Positions 55,712 through 64,000 of a DNA stretch of 64,000 bases are shown here, one piece after another. Source of the stretch: Oceaniglobus indicus (GTDB lineage Bacteria; Pseudomonadota; Alphaproteobacteria; Rhodobacterales; Rhodobacteraceae); the NCBI RefSeq assembly GCF_002751875.1, contig NZ_NMZM01000002.1:434001-498000 (forward strand), in the 5' to 3' direction. Below the pieces are notes generated by a model. The model saw nothing but the letters and a program-made list of their open reading frames with translations. It made no database searches and was not told where the DNA came from. Numbering within the stretch: position 1 is the first letter of the stretch; each line of letters begins with the position of its first letter. Made by a program: the position numbers and the translations under genes.

Positions 55712-55787
55712 GCCCCAATAGCTCAGCCGGTAGAGCAACTGTTTCGTAAATAGTAGGTCGGCGGTTCGAATCCGTCTTGGGGCACCA
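55712..55787 (+). tRNA. tRNA-Thr (anticodon CGU)
   Basis: A complete 76-base cloverleaf. Acceptor arms GCCCCAA and TTGGGGC, D-arm GCTC/GAGC, anticodon loop TTCGTAA with anticodon CGT at 55745-55747, T-loop TTCGAAT, and an encoded 3' CCA. One G-T pair is present in the anticodon stem and one in the T stem. Confidence 0.96.
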
Positions 55788-56092
55788 CATTCACCGCTCG
55801 AACAGTCCAGGCACACCGACGAACCTCCATCGCTTCGCGGGGGGCGGATTGTGAACGGCCCGGCGACTGACACCCCTTCGGTGAAGGGGGGTTTGAAGCG
55901 GTGGTTCCTGATCTTCATGGGTTTTGCAGTTATACCGAAGATGCGACAGCAGCAGGAGATGAAGCGGCTCTGTCATTACCCCGGCCTCTCTTTCCGATCA
56001 CTCCTGCGGGCTGAAGCCCCATCATGATCCAGGGTGCGGGCGTGCTTTTTGCCCACATCCTGGCGGATCCCGGGATGGGTGCCGGGGTCCTG
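55788..56092. other. 305-base gap after the tRNA
   Basis: No convincing gene. It contains a perfect 8-bp hairpin (ACCCCTTC, GGT, GAAGGGGT-like right arm; 55872-55890) followed by GTTT, a probable terminator of the tRNA transcript. The rest looks like ordinary spacer; no direct repeat of the tRNA 3' end was seen, so no integration site is claimed. Confidence 0.5.
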
Positions 56093-58042
56093 TCACTCGG
56101 CAAGCGTTTGCGCCAAACGCATGAGCGACACGGCTTCGCGGCGATAGCCGTAAGGATCGGCTCCGGTGTTGGCCGCGCCCAGGTCGATGGCATCGTCGTA
56201 GGACCAGCCGTTCAGATACTTGCCGTCACGCAGGAGTTGACCAAAGCCCGCGATCGCCGCGGCGAACGCGGTGTCTGGATCGGCGGGCGCGATGGCGTTC
56301 GGTATGACGACTTCGGTCAGGGTGCTTTCCTGCGCGCCCGGGGCTTTCGCGCGCAGGCGCAGCAGGCCCAGTTCATCGGCGTCGCCGCGCACTTGCTTTG
56401 CATCACCATAGCGCAACGTATCGTTCAGCGTGGCGGGCGATCCCACCGGCGTGACCTCGTAAAGCGCGGTGACCTGGTGTCCGGCGCCGATCTCGCCCGC
56501 ATCCACGGCGTCGTTGTTGAAATCCTCGCGGCGCAGGGCGCGGGTTTCATAGCCGATCAGGCGATATTCCGCGACCGCCGCCGGGTTGAATTCGACCTGC
56601 ACCTTGGCGTCGTCGGCGATGGGAAACAGGGCGCCGGTCAGCTGGTCGACCAGCACCTTCTGCGCTTCGGACAGCGTGTCAATATAGGCCGCCGTGCCAT
56701 TGCCGGTCTGGGCCAGCGCCTGCATCGTGGCATCGTCAAGGTTGCCCCGTCCGAACCCCAGAACCGACAGGTAGGTGCCCGAGTTTCGCTTGTCCGCGAT
56801 GAAATCCTTCAGGTCATCGGGGTTGGACAGACCAACATTGAAATCGCCGTCGGTGGCCAAAAGGACGCGCGAGACCTCGCCCGTTTCGGTCATGCTTTCG
56901 GCGATGGCATAGGCCTGTTGCAGACCGGCCTGACCTGCGGTGGAACCTCCGGCGGCAAGGGTTTCCAGTGCGTTCAGGATCGTGGTGCGTTCGCCCGTCG
57001 GGGTCGGCGGCAGGGCAAGGCCCGCGCTGCCGGCATAGGTGACGATGGCGATCTCGTCCTCGGGGCGCAGTTGCGTCAGCATCAGCCGGAAACTCTGCAC
57101 CAGCAGACCCAGCCGGTCGGGGCCGTTCATCGACCCCGAGGTGTCGATCAGGAACACCAGGTTCAGCGGCGGACGTTCGGCGATGGCCGGCATCGCGCCT
57201 TGCAGGCCGATCTTCAACAGACGGGTGTCGGCGTTCCACGGGGTCTGTGTCACCGTGACGGTGGCGCGGAACGCGGCGTCGTCCTGGGGCGCGGGATAGG
57301 CGTAGGGGAAATAGTTCACCATCTCCTCGATGCGCACGGCGTCGCTCGGCGGCATCTGGCCGCGCAGAAGCGACGAGCGGATCACCGCATAGCTGGCGGT
57401 GTCGGTATCGGTGGAGAATGTCGAGACAGGATCGTCGGCGGCGATCTTTACCGGATTTTCATCGGCGTTCGCGAAGGTTTCGGTGTCGGATTCGACCAAA
57501 GGTGCCGGTTCCATCGGGGGGGGCATGGCGGATGTCTTCGTCTGGCGCGTCATGCCTTGATCGGCCCCGACCGGGGCGTCAAATGTCCGGGTCGACCCCA
57601 TTTCAGGGGCCGCCGACGGCATGATGGGCGCGAAACGGGGGCTTGGATCGACAAACACATCGTCCACCGGCACGAACTCGACCGCCGGTTCGGTTGCCGG
57701 AGAGTCCACGCCGGCGGTGACGGGCGACCGGTCGCGATCTGCTGTGGGAAAAAGAACCCCGCGGGTATCCGGGAGGGCGACGAACACCGCGCAGGCGACC
57801 AGCGCGGTCGTGGCGGTCAATCCGCCTTTGGTGGTGAGGCTGTGAAACATGCGGGCGGCTCCGGTCCTGAGGGATGCCCGAAATGTCGGGCGGTCCTGTC
57901 TGGAACGGACCCCGCTGGCGGATCCTTGGGTCGCGTCGAAAATTTCCTGCGCGCGGGCAAGGTTTCGCGCCCGCGCTTCCCGGTCCGGCGCCGGGGTGGC
58001 GCGGCGCATCGCGTCGGTCAGGTCGTCGAGCGGATCGTTCAT
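56093..58042 (-). CDS. Membrane-anchored von Willebrand factor A protein (YfbK-like)
   Basis: About 649 residues. A charged cytoplasmic N-terminus (1-70), one membrane helix (74-91), a low-complexity linker, then a VWA domain whose MIDAS motif DTSGS begins at Asp300 (VFLIDTSGSMNG). A flanking N-terminal von Willebrand-associated region and a C-terminal DUF3520-like part complete the YfbK layout. ATG 58042 follows GGAGGGG and overlaps the sigma factor stop by four bases. The topology suggests an extracytoplasmic sensor that could control the co-transcribed sigma factor. Confidence 0.85.
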   Translation of the reverse strand: MNDPLDDLTDAMRRATPAPDREARARNLARAQEIFDATQGSASGVRSRQDRPTFRASLRTGAARMFHSLTTKGGLTATTALVACAVFVALPDTRGVLFPTADRDRSPVTAGVDSPATEPAVEFVPVDDVFVDPSPRFAPIMPSAAPEMGSTRTFDAPVGADQGMTRQTKTSAMPPPMEPAPLVESDTETFANADENPVKIAADDPVSTFSTDTDTASYAVIRSSLLRGQMPPSDAVRIEEMVNYFPYAYPAPQDDAAFRATVTVTQTPWNADTRLLKIGLQGAMPAIAERPPLNLVFLIDTSGSMNGPDRLGLLVQSFRLMLTQLRPEDEIAIVTYAGSAGLALPPTPTGERTTILNALETLAAGGSTAGQAGLQQAYAIAESMTETGEVSRVLLATDGDFNVGLSNPDDLKDFIADKRNSGTYLSVLGFGRGNLDDATMQALAQTGNGTAAYIDTLSEAQKVLVDQLTGALFPIADDAKVQVEFNPAAVAEYRLIGYETRALRREDFNNDAVDAGEIGAGHQVTALYEVTPVGSPATLNDTLRYGDAKQVRGDADELGLLRLRAKAPGAQESTLTEVVIPNAIAPADPDTAFAAAIAGFGQLLRDGKYLNGWSYDDAIDLGAANTGADPYGYRREAVSLMRLAQTLAE

Positions 58043-58584
58043 GCTGTCCCCTCCTTCGGGGTCATGGCGCGCAACCGTTTGCGGGCCTCGGACAATCGCC
58101 AGCTGACGGTGCCTTCGGAAATTTCCAGCACGGCGGCGGCTTCGGCGTGGGTCATGTCTTCGCCGACGGTGAGGGCCAGCGTGTCGCGCAGGTCGTCGGG
58201 CAGGGCGGCCATGGCGGTCGTCAGCCACGCGTCACGCTCGCGGTCTTCGGCAATGCCGGCCTGGCGCGCGATCTCCCAGTCGCCCCAACCGGTGGCCGCC
58301 TTGGCATGGGTTGCGTTGCGGCGGCGGCGGTCATGGGCGGCGTTCACCGCGACGCGGTAAAGCCAGGTGGTGAACCGCGCCTGCACCCGGTAACGGCGCA
58401 GCTTGGCGGGCAGGGCGGCACAGATGTCCTGGGTCAGATCCTCGGCCTCGGCCCGTGCGCCGGTCAATCGAAAGCAGAGCGCGAACAGCCGGTCATAGCA
58501 CCGCTCGAGCAGCAGGGCAAAGGCCGCCCCGTCGCCGTTCGCGGCCGCTTTCGCCAGATCCTCGTCCGATGTGTTCATGCGCAT
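58039..58584 (-). CDS. ECF-family RNA polymerase sigma factor
   Basis: A 181-residue group 4 sigma factor. Region 2 contains LFALCFRLTGARAEAEDLTQDICAAL and FTTWLYRVAVNAAHDRRRR; region 4 has LALTVGEDMTHAEAAAVLEISEGTVSWRLSEARKRL. No region 3. It overlaps the VWA gene, which may encode its membrane regulator. An in-frame second ATG at 58578 is an equally possible start. Confidence 0.9.
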   Translation of the reverse strand: MRMNTSDEDLAKAAANGDGAAFALLLERCYDRLFALCFRLTGARAEAEDLTQDICAALPAKLRRYRVQARFTTWLYRVAVNAAHDRRRRNATHAKAATGWGDWEIARQAGIAEDRERDAWLTTAMAALPDDLRDTLALTVGEDMTHAEAAAVLEISEGTVSWRLSEARKRLRAMTPKEGTA

Positions 58585-58708
58585 GACATTGGGTTGGACG
58601 CGGACGCGCGGTCAATCCTTGGCGGCGCGGCGGATTATTTTCGTGCAGGTCTGGCAGGCGGACCCGTAGGATGATCATATCACGGCGAAACATCGAAGGA
58701 GTCGGCCC

Positions 58709-58945
58709 ATGGAATGTGTGTTTGTTCAGGTGCGGTGCGTGCCCGGTGAAACCTATCGCGTGGCCGAAGAAATCGTGCAGCGCGAACTGCACTCGGAGCT
58801 CTATTCCACCAGCGGCGATTTCGACCTGCTTCTGAAGATGTATATCCCGTCCGACACCGATATCGGATTGTTCATCAACGACAACCTGCGCACGATCAAG
58901 GGAATCGAGCGGACACTGACAACGCTGACGTTCAACGCGTTCTAG
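58709..58945 (+). CDS. Stand-alone Lrp/AsnC ligand-binding (RAM) domain protein
   Basis: 78 residues, ECVFVQVRCVPGETYRVAEEIVQREL to TTLTFNAF, covering only the alpha/beta ligand-binding half of Lrp-type regulators with no DNA-binding domain. Such proteins bind amino acids or modulate full-length Lrp proteins. AAGGAG precedes the ATG. Monocistronic; the convergent CAP gene ends four bases after its stop. Confidence 0.85.
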   Translation: MECVFVQVRCVPGETYRVAEEIVQRELHSELYSTSGDFDLLLKMYIPSDTDIGLFINDNLRTIKGIERTLTTLTFNAF

Positions 58946-58948
58946 GCG

Positions 58949-59620
58949 TCAGCCGCCCGCGAACACCTGTGTGCCCAGCGTTTTGCCGCAGAGCGCGCTG
59001 TCCTTCGGATCGACGGCCATTCCGAAACCATGGCGGGTCAGATCGGCGGACAGGATGTTCCTGCGATGGCCGGTGCTGTCCATCCAGCGCGCAACCAAAT
59101 CGTCGGCCATCGTGCGATAGGTCAACCTGTCGTAAAGCCGACCGCTGTCGGCGTCGCGAAACTCGCAGGCGTCCCGATCCACAACGCTGAAACGATCGCC
59201 GTCGTCATAGTCGACAAAGAAACCGGTGATCAGGTTCTCGGCCAGGTTCACGTTGCCGATACCGGCATCGTCGGCCCGCTTGCGCAACGTCTCGCGGCCC
59301 TCGACGGGCGATTGGTGGGCGAAAAACCCCCGCTGCGCCATGTCCCGCGAATACCGCTCGGCCATGTCGACCAATGCCGGATCCGTGGCCAGCGGCGCCA
59401 ACCCTCGCGCGCAACGCACGGTGTTGGTGGCCGCCCGCACCGCTTCGGACAGGGCCGTCGCGTCGTGGGTTCCGTCATTGGGCACGATCTGTTCCGCCTT
59501 GGGCACATCCACGTCGCAGGACGCGGCGAATGCCGCACCCGGACACATGAGAACGGCGGCGAAAAGGCATCGGATCGCATTGCGCAATGTCATTCCCCTT
59601 CGCCGCCGTTCATCGTTCAT
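58949..59620 (-). CDS. Secreted CAP-domain (SCP/PR-1) protein
   Basis: A 223-residue protein with an N-terminal signal peptide ending around GAAFA-ASC. The CAP fold is seen in VDMAERYSRDMAQRGFFAHQSPVEGRETL, AENLI and WMDSTGHRRNIL. Role unknown, as for most bacterial CAP proteins. The signal peptide would also be intact from ATG 59593, so the start is uncertain. It follows the SSADH gene by three bases. Confidence 0.85.
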   Translation of the reverse strand: MNDERRRRGMTLRNAIRCLFAAVLMCPGAAFAASCDVDVPKAEQIVPNDGTHDATALSEAVRAATNTVRCARGLAPLATDPALVDMAERYSRDMAQRGFFAHQSPVEGRETLRKRADDAGIGNVNLAENLITGFFVDYDDGDRFSVVDRDACEFRDADSGRLYDRLTYRTMADDLVARWMDSTGHRRNILSADLTRHGFGMAVDPKDSALCGKTLGTQVFAGG

Positions 59621-59623
59621 GGG

Positions 59624-61102
59624 TCAGACCGACAAACAGACGTATTTGATCTCGAGGTAATCCTCGATGCCGTACTTGCTGCCTTCGCGGCCCAGACCGG
59701 ATTGCTTGACGCCGCCGAACGGGGCCACCTCGGTGGAGATGATACCGGTGTTGACGCCGACGATGCCGTATTCCAGCGCCTCGGACACCTTGTAGACGCG
59801 GCTCAGATCCTTGGCATAGAAATACGCGGCAAGGCCGAAGATGGTGTCATTGGCCATCTCGATCACCTCGTCCACGTCGTCGAACCGGAACAGCGGGGCG
59901 AGCGGGCCAAAGGTTTCCTCGGTGGCGACGGCCATGTCCTGGGTCACGCCGGTCACGATGGTGGGCTGAAAGAACGTGCCGCCCAATTCATGGGGCGCGC
60001 CACCGGTCAGAACCTTGGCGCCCTTGTCGGTGGCGTCCTTGATGTGGGCCTTGACCTTCTCGACGGCGTCGCTGTCGATCAGGGGGCCGAAGTCGGTGCC
60101 GTCCTTCAATCCGTCGCCGACGCTGCGCTTGGCCAGGGCCGCGCTCAGCTTTTCGGCAAAGGCGTCATATACGCCGGCCTGCACATAGATCCGGTTGGCA
60201 CAGACGCAGGTCTGACCGTTGTTGCGGAACTTGCACATCATCGCGCCTTCGACGGCCGCATCCAGATCGGCGTCGTCGAAGACAATGAACGGCGCGTTGC
60301 CGCCCAACTCCATCGAACACTTCATCACCTGATCGGCGGCCTGCTTCAGCAGGATGCGGCCCACTTCGGTGGATCCGGTGAACGTCAGCTTGCGCACGGC
60401 AGGGTTCTCGCAGAACTCCTTGCCGATGGCCGACGACGACGACGACGGAATGATCGACAGGATTCCCTTGGGCAATCCGGCGCGGTCCGCCAGAACCCCC
60501 AGCGCGAGGGCGCTCAGCGGGGTCAGCGACGGCGGCCGCACGATCATCGAACACCCTGCGGCCAGGGCGGGGCCGACCTTGCGCGTGATCATCGCGTTCG
60601 GAAAATTCCACGGCGTGATCGCGGCGCAGACGCCGATGGGTTGCTTTATGACCTGGATCCGCTTGTCCGGCTGATGGCCGGGGATCGTCTCGCCGTAGAT
60701 GCGCTTGGCTTCTTCGGCGAACCATTCGATGAACGATGCACCATACAGGATCTCGCCCTTCGCCTCGGCCAGGGGCTTGCCCTGTTCGGCGGTCAGGATC
60801 GCGGCCAGGTCGTCGGCATTCTCGACCATCAGGTCGAACCACTTGCGCAGGATGTTGGCGCGGTCCTTGGCGGTGCGCGCGGCCCATTCCTTCTGCGCCA
60901 GGCGCGCCTTCTCGATGGCGTCGGCACACATTGCGCGGTCCAGATCGGCCACCTTGGCGATCACGTCGCCGCGGGCGGGATTGGTCACGTCGAACGTCGC
61001 GCCATCGGGGCCGTCGACCCATTCGCCCGCCAGATAGGCTTGCGACACCAGGAGATCGGGATCCTTCAGAAGGCTGGCCAGGTTTGTAGTGGAATCGAGC
61101 AT
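59624..61102 (-). CDS. gabD: Succinate-semialdehyde dehydrogenase (GabD type)
   Basis: A 492-residue aldehyde dehydrogenase. TPWNFPNAMITRKVGPALAAGC is the cofactor block, the general base lies in MELGGNAPFIVF and the nucleophile in NNGQTCVCANRIYV. GabD enzymes oxidise succinate semialdehyde; many also take glutarate semialdehyde, which would arise from 5-aminovalerate after the DavBA-like steps at 31-33 kb. That link is only an inference. ATG 61102 follows AAAGGA. Confidence 0.92.
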   Translation of the reverse strand: MLDSTTNLASLLKDPDLLVSQAYLAGEWVDGPDGATFDVTNPARGDVIAKVADLDRAMCADAIEKARLAQKEWAARTAKDRANILRKWFDLMVENADDLAAILTAEQGKPLAEAKGEILYGASFIEWFAEEAKRIYGETIPGHQPDKRIQVIKQPIGVCAAITPWNFPNAMITRKVGPALAAGCSMIVRPPSLTPLSALALGVLADRAGLPKGILSIIPSSSSSAIGKEFCENPAVRKLTFTGSTEVGRILLKQAADQVMKCSMELGGNAPFIVFDDADLDAAVEGAMMCKFRNNGQTCVCANRIYVQAGVYDAFAEKLSAALAKRSVGDGLKDGTDFGPLIDSDAVEKVKAHIKDATDKGAKVLTGGAPHELGGTFFQPTIVTGVTQDMAVATEETFGPLAPLFRFDDVDEVIEMANDTIFGLAAYFYAKDLSRVYKVSEALEYGIVGVNTGIISTEVAPFGGVKQSGLGREGSKYGIEDYLEIKYVCLSV

Positions 61103-61203
61103 GTTCTCATCCTTTCGGGCGACAGGGCTGTTTTCGGCTGACAAACCATGTGCCTTGGGCGTTTGTCCAGTTATAATGGTGCGGTTCCACCAAGGGTTCC
61201 GCC

Positions 61204-62058
61204 ATGTCCAACGATATAGCCTATGCCAACGCAGATTTCATTCCTGATGCGGCGGCCTATCCCCCGCGCTGGTGCGCGGCGGCGGCGGCGTCGCGCGCGG
61301 CGTTATCCTCGGAAGGTCGTGCGCGCCTCGATCTGCCCTATGGCGATGCCCCCAGGCAAAGGTTCGATCTGTTCCTGCCCGGGCTTCTTGCCGACGAAAA
61401 TACTCCCGCCGGAGGCTCCGCCCTCGGCCCCGCACGCGGCGTTGTCGTCTTTGTGCACGGCGGATACTGGCGCCGGTTCGGCAAGGAAAGCTGGTCACAC
61501 CTGGCGGCCGGCGCGCTGGCGCGGGGCTGGGCAGTGGCGATGCCCGGCTATACCCTGGCGCCCGAGGCCCGGATCGCGGAGATCACGCGCGAGATCGGCG
61601 CGGCCGTGACGCGGATCGCGGCGGAGACCGCCGGGCCCATCGTGCTGAGCGGCCATTCGGCGGGTGGACATCTGGTGGCGCGGATGCTGTGTCGCGATGC
61701 CGGACTGCCGTCCGACGTGGCGGCGCGGATCGCGGGATGCATGGCGATCTCGCCGCTGTCCGACCTGCGCCCGCTGATCGATACCGCGATGAACGCCGAT
61801 CTGCGTCTCGACGCTGCCGAGGCCGCGGCAGAAAGCCCCGTGCTGCTGCAAAAGGTGTTGGATATCCCGCTCACCGTCTGGGTTGGCGCCGACGAGCGAC
61901 CGGCGTTCCTGGACCAGGCGCGTGGGCTGGCCGATGCCTGGGGCGGCGTTCTGCGGGTCGATCCGGGGCGCCATCATTTCGATGTGATCGACGGCCTGGC
62001 CGATGCCGACAGCCCCCTGATGCGCGCGCTGTTGCCCGGTGATGAAACGCGGTCCTGA
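61204..62058 (+). CDS. Alpha/beta hydrolase, esterase or kynurenine-formamidase-like
   Basis: A 284-residue hydrolase. The oxyanion motif is VFVHGGYWRRFGKESWSH, the nucleophile Ser lies in LSGHSAGGHL, and the catalytic His is probably in GRHHFDVIDGL. The group includes arylformamidase-like enzymes, but the substrate cannot be set. A dispersed repeat inside the gene (61385-61415) encodes LLADENTPAGGSA between the first strand pair and the oxyanion loop, an insertion relative to what the fold needs. Confidence 0.83.
   Translation: MSNDIAYANADFIPDAAAYPPRWCAAAAASRAALSSEGRARLDLPYGDAPRQRFDLFLPGLLADENTPAGGSALGPARGVVVFVHGGYWRRFGKESWSHLAAGALARGWAVAMPGYTLAPEARIAEITREIGAAVTRIAAETAGPIVLSGHSAGGHLVARMLCRDAGLPSDVAARIAGCMAISPLSDLRPLIDTAMNADLRLDAAEAAAESPVLLQKVLDIPLTVWVGADERPAFLDQARGLADAWGGVLRVDPGRHHFDVIDGLADADSPLMRALLPGDETRS
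61385..61415 (+). repeat. Dispersed repeat, copy 2, inside the alpha/beta hydrolase gene
   Basis: TTCTTGCCGACG then AAAATACTCCCGCCGGAGG. Same element as at 45109, kept in frame here and translated. Confidence 0.75.
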
Positions 62059-62295
62059 AGGGCGGGCACGTCCGCGGGGCGTGCCGGCATCGCGCCGTTT
62101 CATGGCAAAGCGCATGATCCGCGTGGGGGAAAGCGCTCCGCGCGGGAGTATTTGAAGCAAGAAAAAGCCGGGTGCGTATTTCGCCGGGCGCACCTTTCGG
62201 CGGTGTGCGTCGCGGCGCTTGCCGGGCGCACATCAGCCTTTTACACTGCCGGTTGCGTGCATGTTCCCGACCCGCACCAGTCACCGGAGGATTTG
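62059..62295. other. Gap between hydrolase and TelA-like genes
   Basis: 237 bases. It holds copy 3 of the dispersed repeat and two copies of GCCGGGCGCAC (62183-62193 and 62221-62231). A weak GGCACG/CGTGCC hairpin at 62065-62085 follows the hydrolase stop. No gene seen. Confidence 0.45.
62135..62163 (-). repeat. Dispersed repeat, copy 3 (inverted)
   Basis: Read on the minus strand: TTCTTGCTTC then AAATACTCCCGCGCGGAGC. It differs from copies 1 and 2 by a few bases in the hairpin part. Confidence 0.7.
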
Positions 62296-63372
62296 ATGGC
62301 CGATTTCGATACGCAGGTTCGCGAGAGCCAGGCGCAGGTCGCCGAGGCGCAAGGCAAGATCACTGAACTGACCAGCCGGATCGAGGCCGCGCGCCACAAG
62401 ATGGCGGCGGGAACCGATGCGAGCCTGGACATCGAAAACGCCACATTGGAGGATGTTCACGCCCACACCGAGGCGATGAATGCCAACATCGCCGAGCTTA
62501 TCATGGGGCTGGACGACGTGACGGCGGGGTTTTCCAAGGACTTCGCCGAAATGCGCGAAAAGACCGGCTGGGAAAGCTTCGTCGGGATTTTCTCCGAGGC
62601 CAAGTCGGATTCGATGCGGCAGGAGCGGATGCGCACCGCGTCGGTCGATGACAAGTTGCAGGATCTGATTTCGAAGTCCGACATCATCGTGCGGCTTCTG
62701 GAGGGGCAGCTTGCCGTTCTGAACGAGCAGAAGAACAAGGTCGAGGCGAACCTGACCGATACCCTGGACGAGCGTGAATTCACCGTCGCCGAGCTGGAGG
62801 CGTTGCGGGCCGATGTTATGGCGATGGATCCGACCATCATCGAGTTGGAGAACCGGATTTCCGTCACCCAGGATGCGGCCGAACGCACCCGGCTGGAGAC
62901 CGAACTGGCGGATCTGAACACGAGATACAACGCCATGGTGCAGGACGAACAGGTGAAGCTGGCCAAATCGCAGACGCTTGAGCGCTATATCGAGAAGGGC
63001 AAGACCTGGGTCGATTCGCTGCAGAACCAGGCAGCGACGCAGATGGTTCTGATCAACAAGCTGCAGACCGACACGAAACAGCGGGTGGTGTTGTATGATG
63101 CCCTGACCAAATCGTTGAAAACGGCGCAGCAGCAGGATGTCGCGCACCGCATCAACGAGATCGGCGTGAAAACGGACCAGGAGGCGCAGACCGCCATGGC
63201 CGGGATCGGCGCCGCCACCAACGCGCGGATGGCCGACATGCTGGAATCGCACGAGGATCACATGGTGTTCGCGCGCAAGGTTCTGGAACAGAAGCAGAAG
63301 GCCGACGAACGCTTCGCACGGCGGTTTTCGTCCATCGTCGAAAAGCACGACAAGAACCTTTATGGGGGCTGA
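62296..63372 (+). CDS. Coiled-coil protein resembling TelA-type toxic-anion resistance proteins
   Basis: A 358-residue, almost wholly helical protein without signal peptide or membrane helix. Heptad-like stretches run from residues 1-45 and about 125-270. The pattern (long helices, a QNQAATQMVLINKLQTDTKQRVVLYDAL block and a final helical hairpin) resembles TelA/KlaA, but similarity was judged by eye and is weak. CCGGAGG precedes the ATG. The next gene is probably in the same operon, 69 bases on. Confidence 0.6.
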   Translation: MADFDTQVRESQAQVAEAQGKITELTSRIEAARHKMAAGTDASLDIENATLEDVHAHTEAMNANIAELIMGLDDVTAGFSKDFAEMREKTGWESFVGIFSEAKSDSMRQERMRTASVDDKLQDLISKSDIIVRLLEGQLAVLNEQKNKVEANLTDTLDEREFTVAELEALRADVMAMDPTIIELENRISVTQDAAERTRLETELADLNTRYNAMVQDEQVKLAKSQTLERYIEKGKTWVDSLQNQAATQMVLINKLQTDTKQRVVLYDALTKSLKTAQQQDVAHRINEIGVKTDQEAQTAMAGIGAATNARMADMLESHEDHMVFARKVLEQKQKADERFARRFSSIVEKHDKNLYGG

Positions 63373-63441
63373 TCGCGAGGTGGTGCGTGGAGGTGTCTTC
63401 CATCCTGCGGTCCGGGCAGCGGGCTTGGGGCGCATTGAGGG

Positions 63442-64000
63442 ATGAGCGGTCTCGGTCCGGGCCATGACCACGTCGGCTTGTCCGACACACTGGCCGCGCG
63501 GCGCTATTTCCGCACGTTCGAAGGGATCACCGGGCATCTTGCGCGTGTTGCCGCCATCATGGAAAGCGAGGGCGCCTTTTCGCGCGCCGAACTGGGCGTG
63601 ATGGGCGAGTATCTTGAGCGGATCACCGGCACGTTCCGCGCGCTGGGCATGAAATACCTGATGACCGGACGCGAGACCGGGACGGCCTTTGGCGCGCTGG
63701 CCATCGACGTGACCGAAAGCGGGTTTCCCGTCTTTCGCGAGATTCTGACCATGGCCAGCGATCTTGCCCAGGCGTCGGCTCATACCGCCGCCGGGCCGAA
63801 CCGCGCGGACCTGATGGATCGGATGGTGTCGGCCATTGTCGGCAATCTGGAGATTCCCACCAAGCTGCAGTTCGCGCTGTCGCAGCGGATCTATTACGAA
63901 CTGTTGCTGGAGGAGCGTCTGTTCTGGTCACAGAACGATCCGCGGGCGATCTGGCTTTCGGGCTTGAAGGACCGCCGGACATACCTGGTGCATTGGGCGG
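63442..64000 (+). CDS. Uncharacterised protein, N-terminal part (cut by window edge)
   Basis: The frame starts at ATG 63442 and is open for 186 codons to the window end. The protein begins MSGLGPGHDHVGLSDTLAARRYF and contains LGVMGEYLERITGTFRALGMKYL, GFPVFREILTMASDLAQASAH and the final WLSGLKDRRTYLVHWA. It looks cytosolic and helical. I do not recognise a named family. Proximity to the TelA-like gene suggests a shared role. Confidence 0.75.
   Translation, partial: MSGLGPGHDHVGLSDTLAARRYFRTFEGITGHLARVAAIMESEGAFSRAELGVMGEYLERITGTFRALGMKYLMTGRETGTAFGALAIDVTESGFPVFREILTMASDLAQASAHTAAGPNRADLMDRMVSAIVGNLEIPTKLQFALSQRIYYELLLEERLFWSQNDPRAIWLSGLKDRRTYLVHWA

Noticed and set aside
55712-56092. tRNA-Thr as an integration site for a mobile element
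   Set aside because: No integrase gene nearby and no direct repeat of the tRNA 3' end was seen downstream.
56024-58360. 778-codon open frame on the plus strand opposite the VWA gene
   Set aside because: It is antisense to a protein with a clear VWA domain and to the sigma factor; its translation is Gly/Arg/His-rich with no recognisable domain, as expected for high-GC shadows.

Overview
The window is GC-rich, gene-dense chromosomal DNA from an alphaproteobacterium, almost certainly a member of the Rhodobacteraceae. The regB-senC-regA redox regulatory locus with a nearby HD hydrolase and ahcY, the tsaE-amgK-murU-addB-addA chain, the tsaD/hemD-Mic60-like-hemY block and a consensus CtrA box all point there. 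No rRNA, prophage, insertion sequence or CRISPR array was seen. There is one tRNA, Thr(CGU).

Region by region. (1) 1-6.4 kb, minus strand: a tightly overlapping operon tsaE > amgK > murU > addB > addA (addA runs off the left edge), covering tRNA t6A modification, cell-wall sugar recycling and double-strand-break repair. (2) 6.5-11.0 kb: a PAS sensor protein without a kinase core, preceded by a perfect CtrA box, then the RegB/SenC/RegA redox circuit with regB divergent from senC-regA. (3) 11.1-23.8 kb: a complete hydroxyproline island. It holds a GntR regulator, HPC deaminase (DHDPS family), a Pyr2C reductase-like Ldh enzyme, KGSA dehydrogenase, a four-gene polar amino-acid ABC transporter, a D-amino-acid oxidase, 4-hydroxyproline epimerase, fused aconitase X (cis-3-hydroxyproline dehydratase) and a second proline-racemase-family protein (likely trans-3-hydroxyproline dehydratase). 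(4) 24.0-33.2 kb: a dpp-type peptide transport operon with an M24 peptidase, followed by a davA/davB-like pair (amidase plus flavin amino-acid 2-monooxygenase). (5) 33.2-45.1 kb: a second dpp-type transporter surrounded by an amidohydrolase, an S58 (DmpA-type) peptidase, an uncharacterised partner, an N-acyl-D-amino-acid deacylase, a gamma-glutamyl-type class I amidotransferase hydrolase and an M55 D-aminopeptidase. It looks like a D-amino-acid/peptide scavenging unit. (6) 45.2-51.5 kb: glutamate dehydrogenase, HD hydrolase, ahcY, a TPMT-type methyltransferase, DUF2853, EVE and tsaD. (7) 51.6-55.8 kb: hemD, a Mic60-like protein, hemY and tRNA-Thr. (8) 56.1-64 kb: an ECF sigma factor with a membrane VWA protein, a stand-alone Lrp ligand-binding domain, a CAP protein, succinate-semialdehyde dehydrogenase, an alpha/beta hydrolase, and a TelA-like coiled-coil protein followed by a partial uncharacterised gene.

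Regions 3-5 form about 35 kb of transport and catabolism lying between regA and the HD hydrolase/ahcY genes. Many relatives keep those genes close together, so this may be an inserted nitrogen-scavenging island. Its regulation is partly readable: two nearly identical 21-base GntR-type sites cover the promoters of the gntR gene and of the deaminase gene, and an 8-bp-arm palindrome lies between the divergent reductase and dehydrogenase genes. Three copies of a short Rhodobacteraceae-type dispersed repeat are present, one of them inside a coding sequence.
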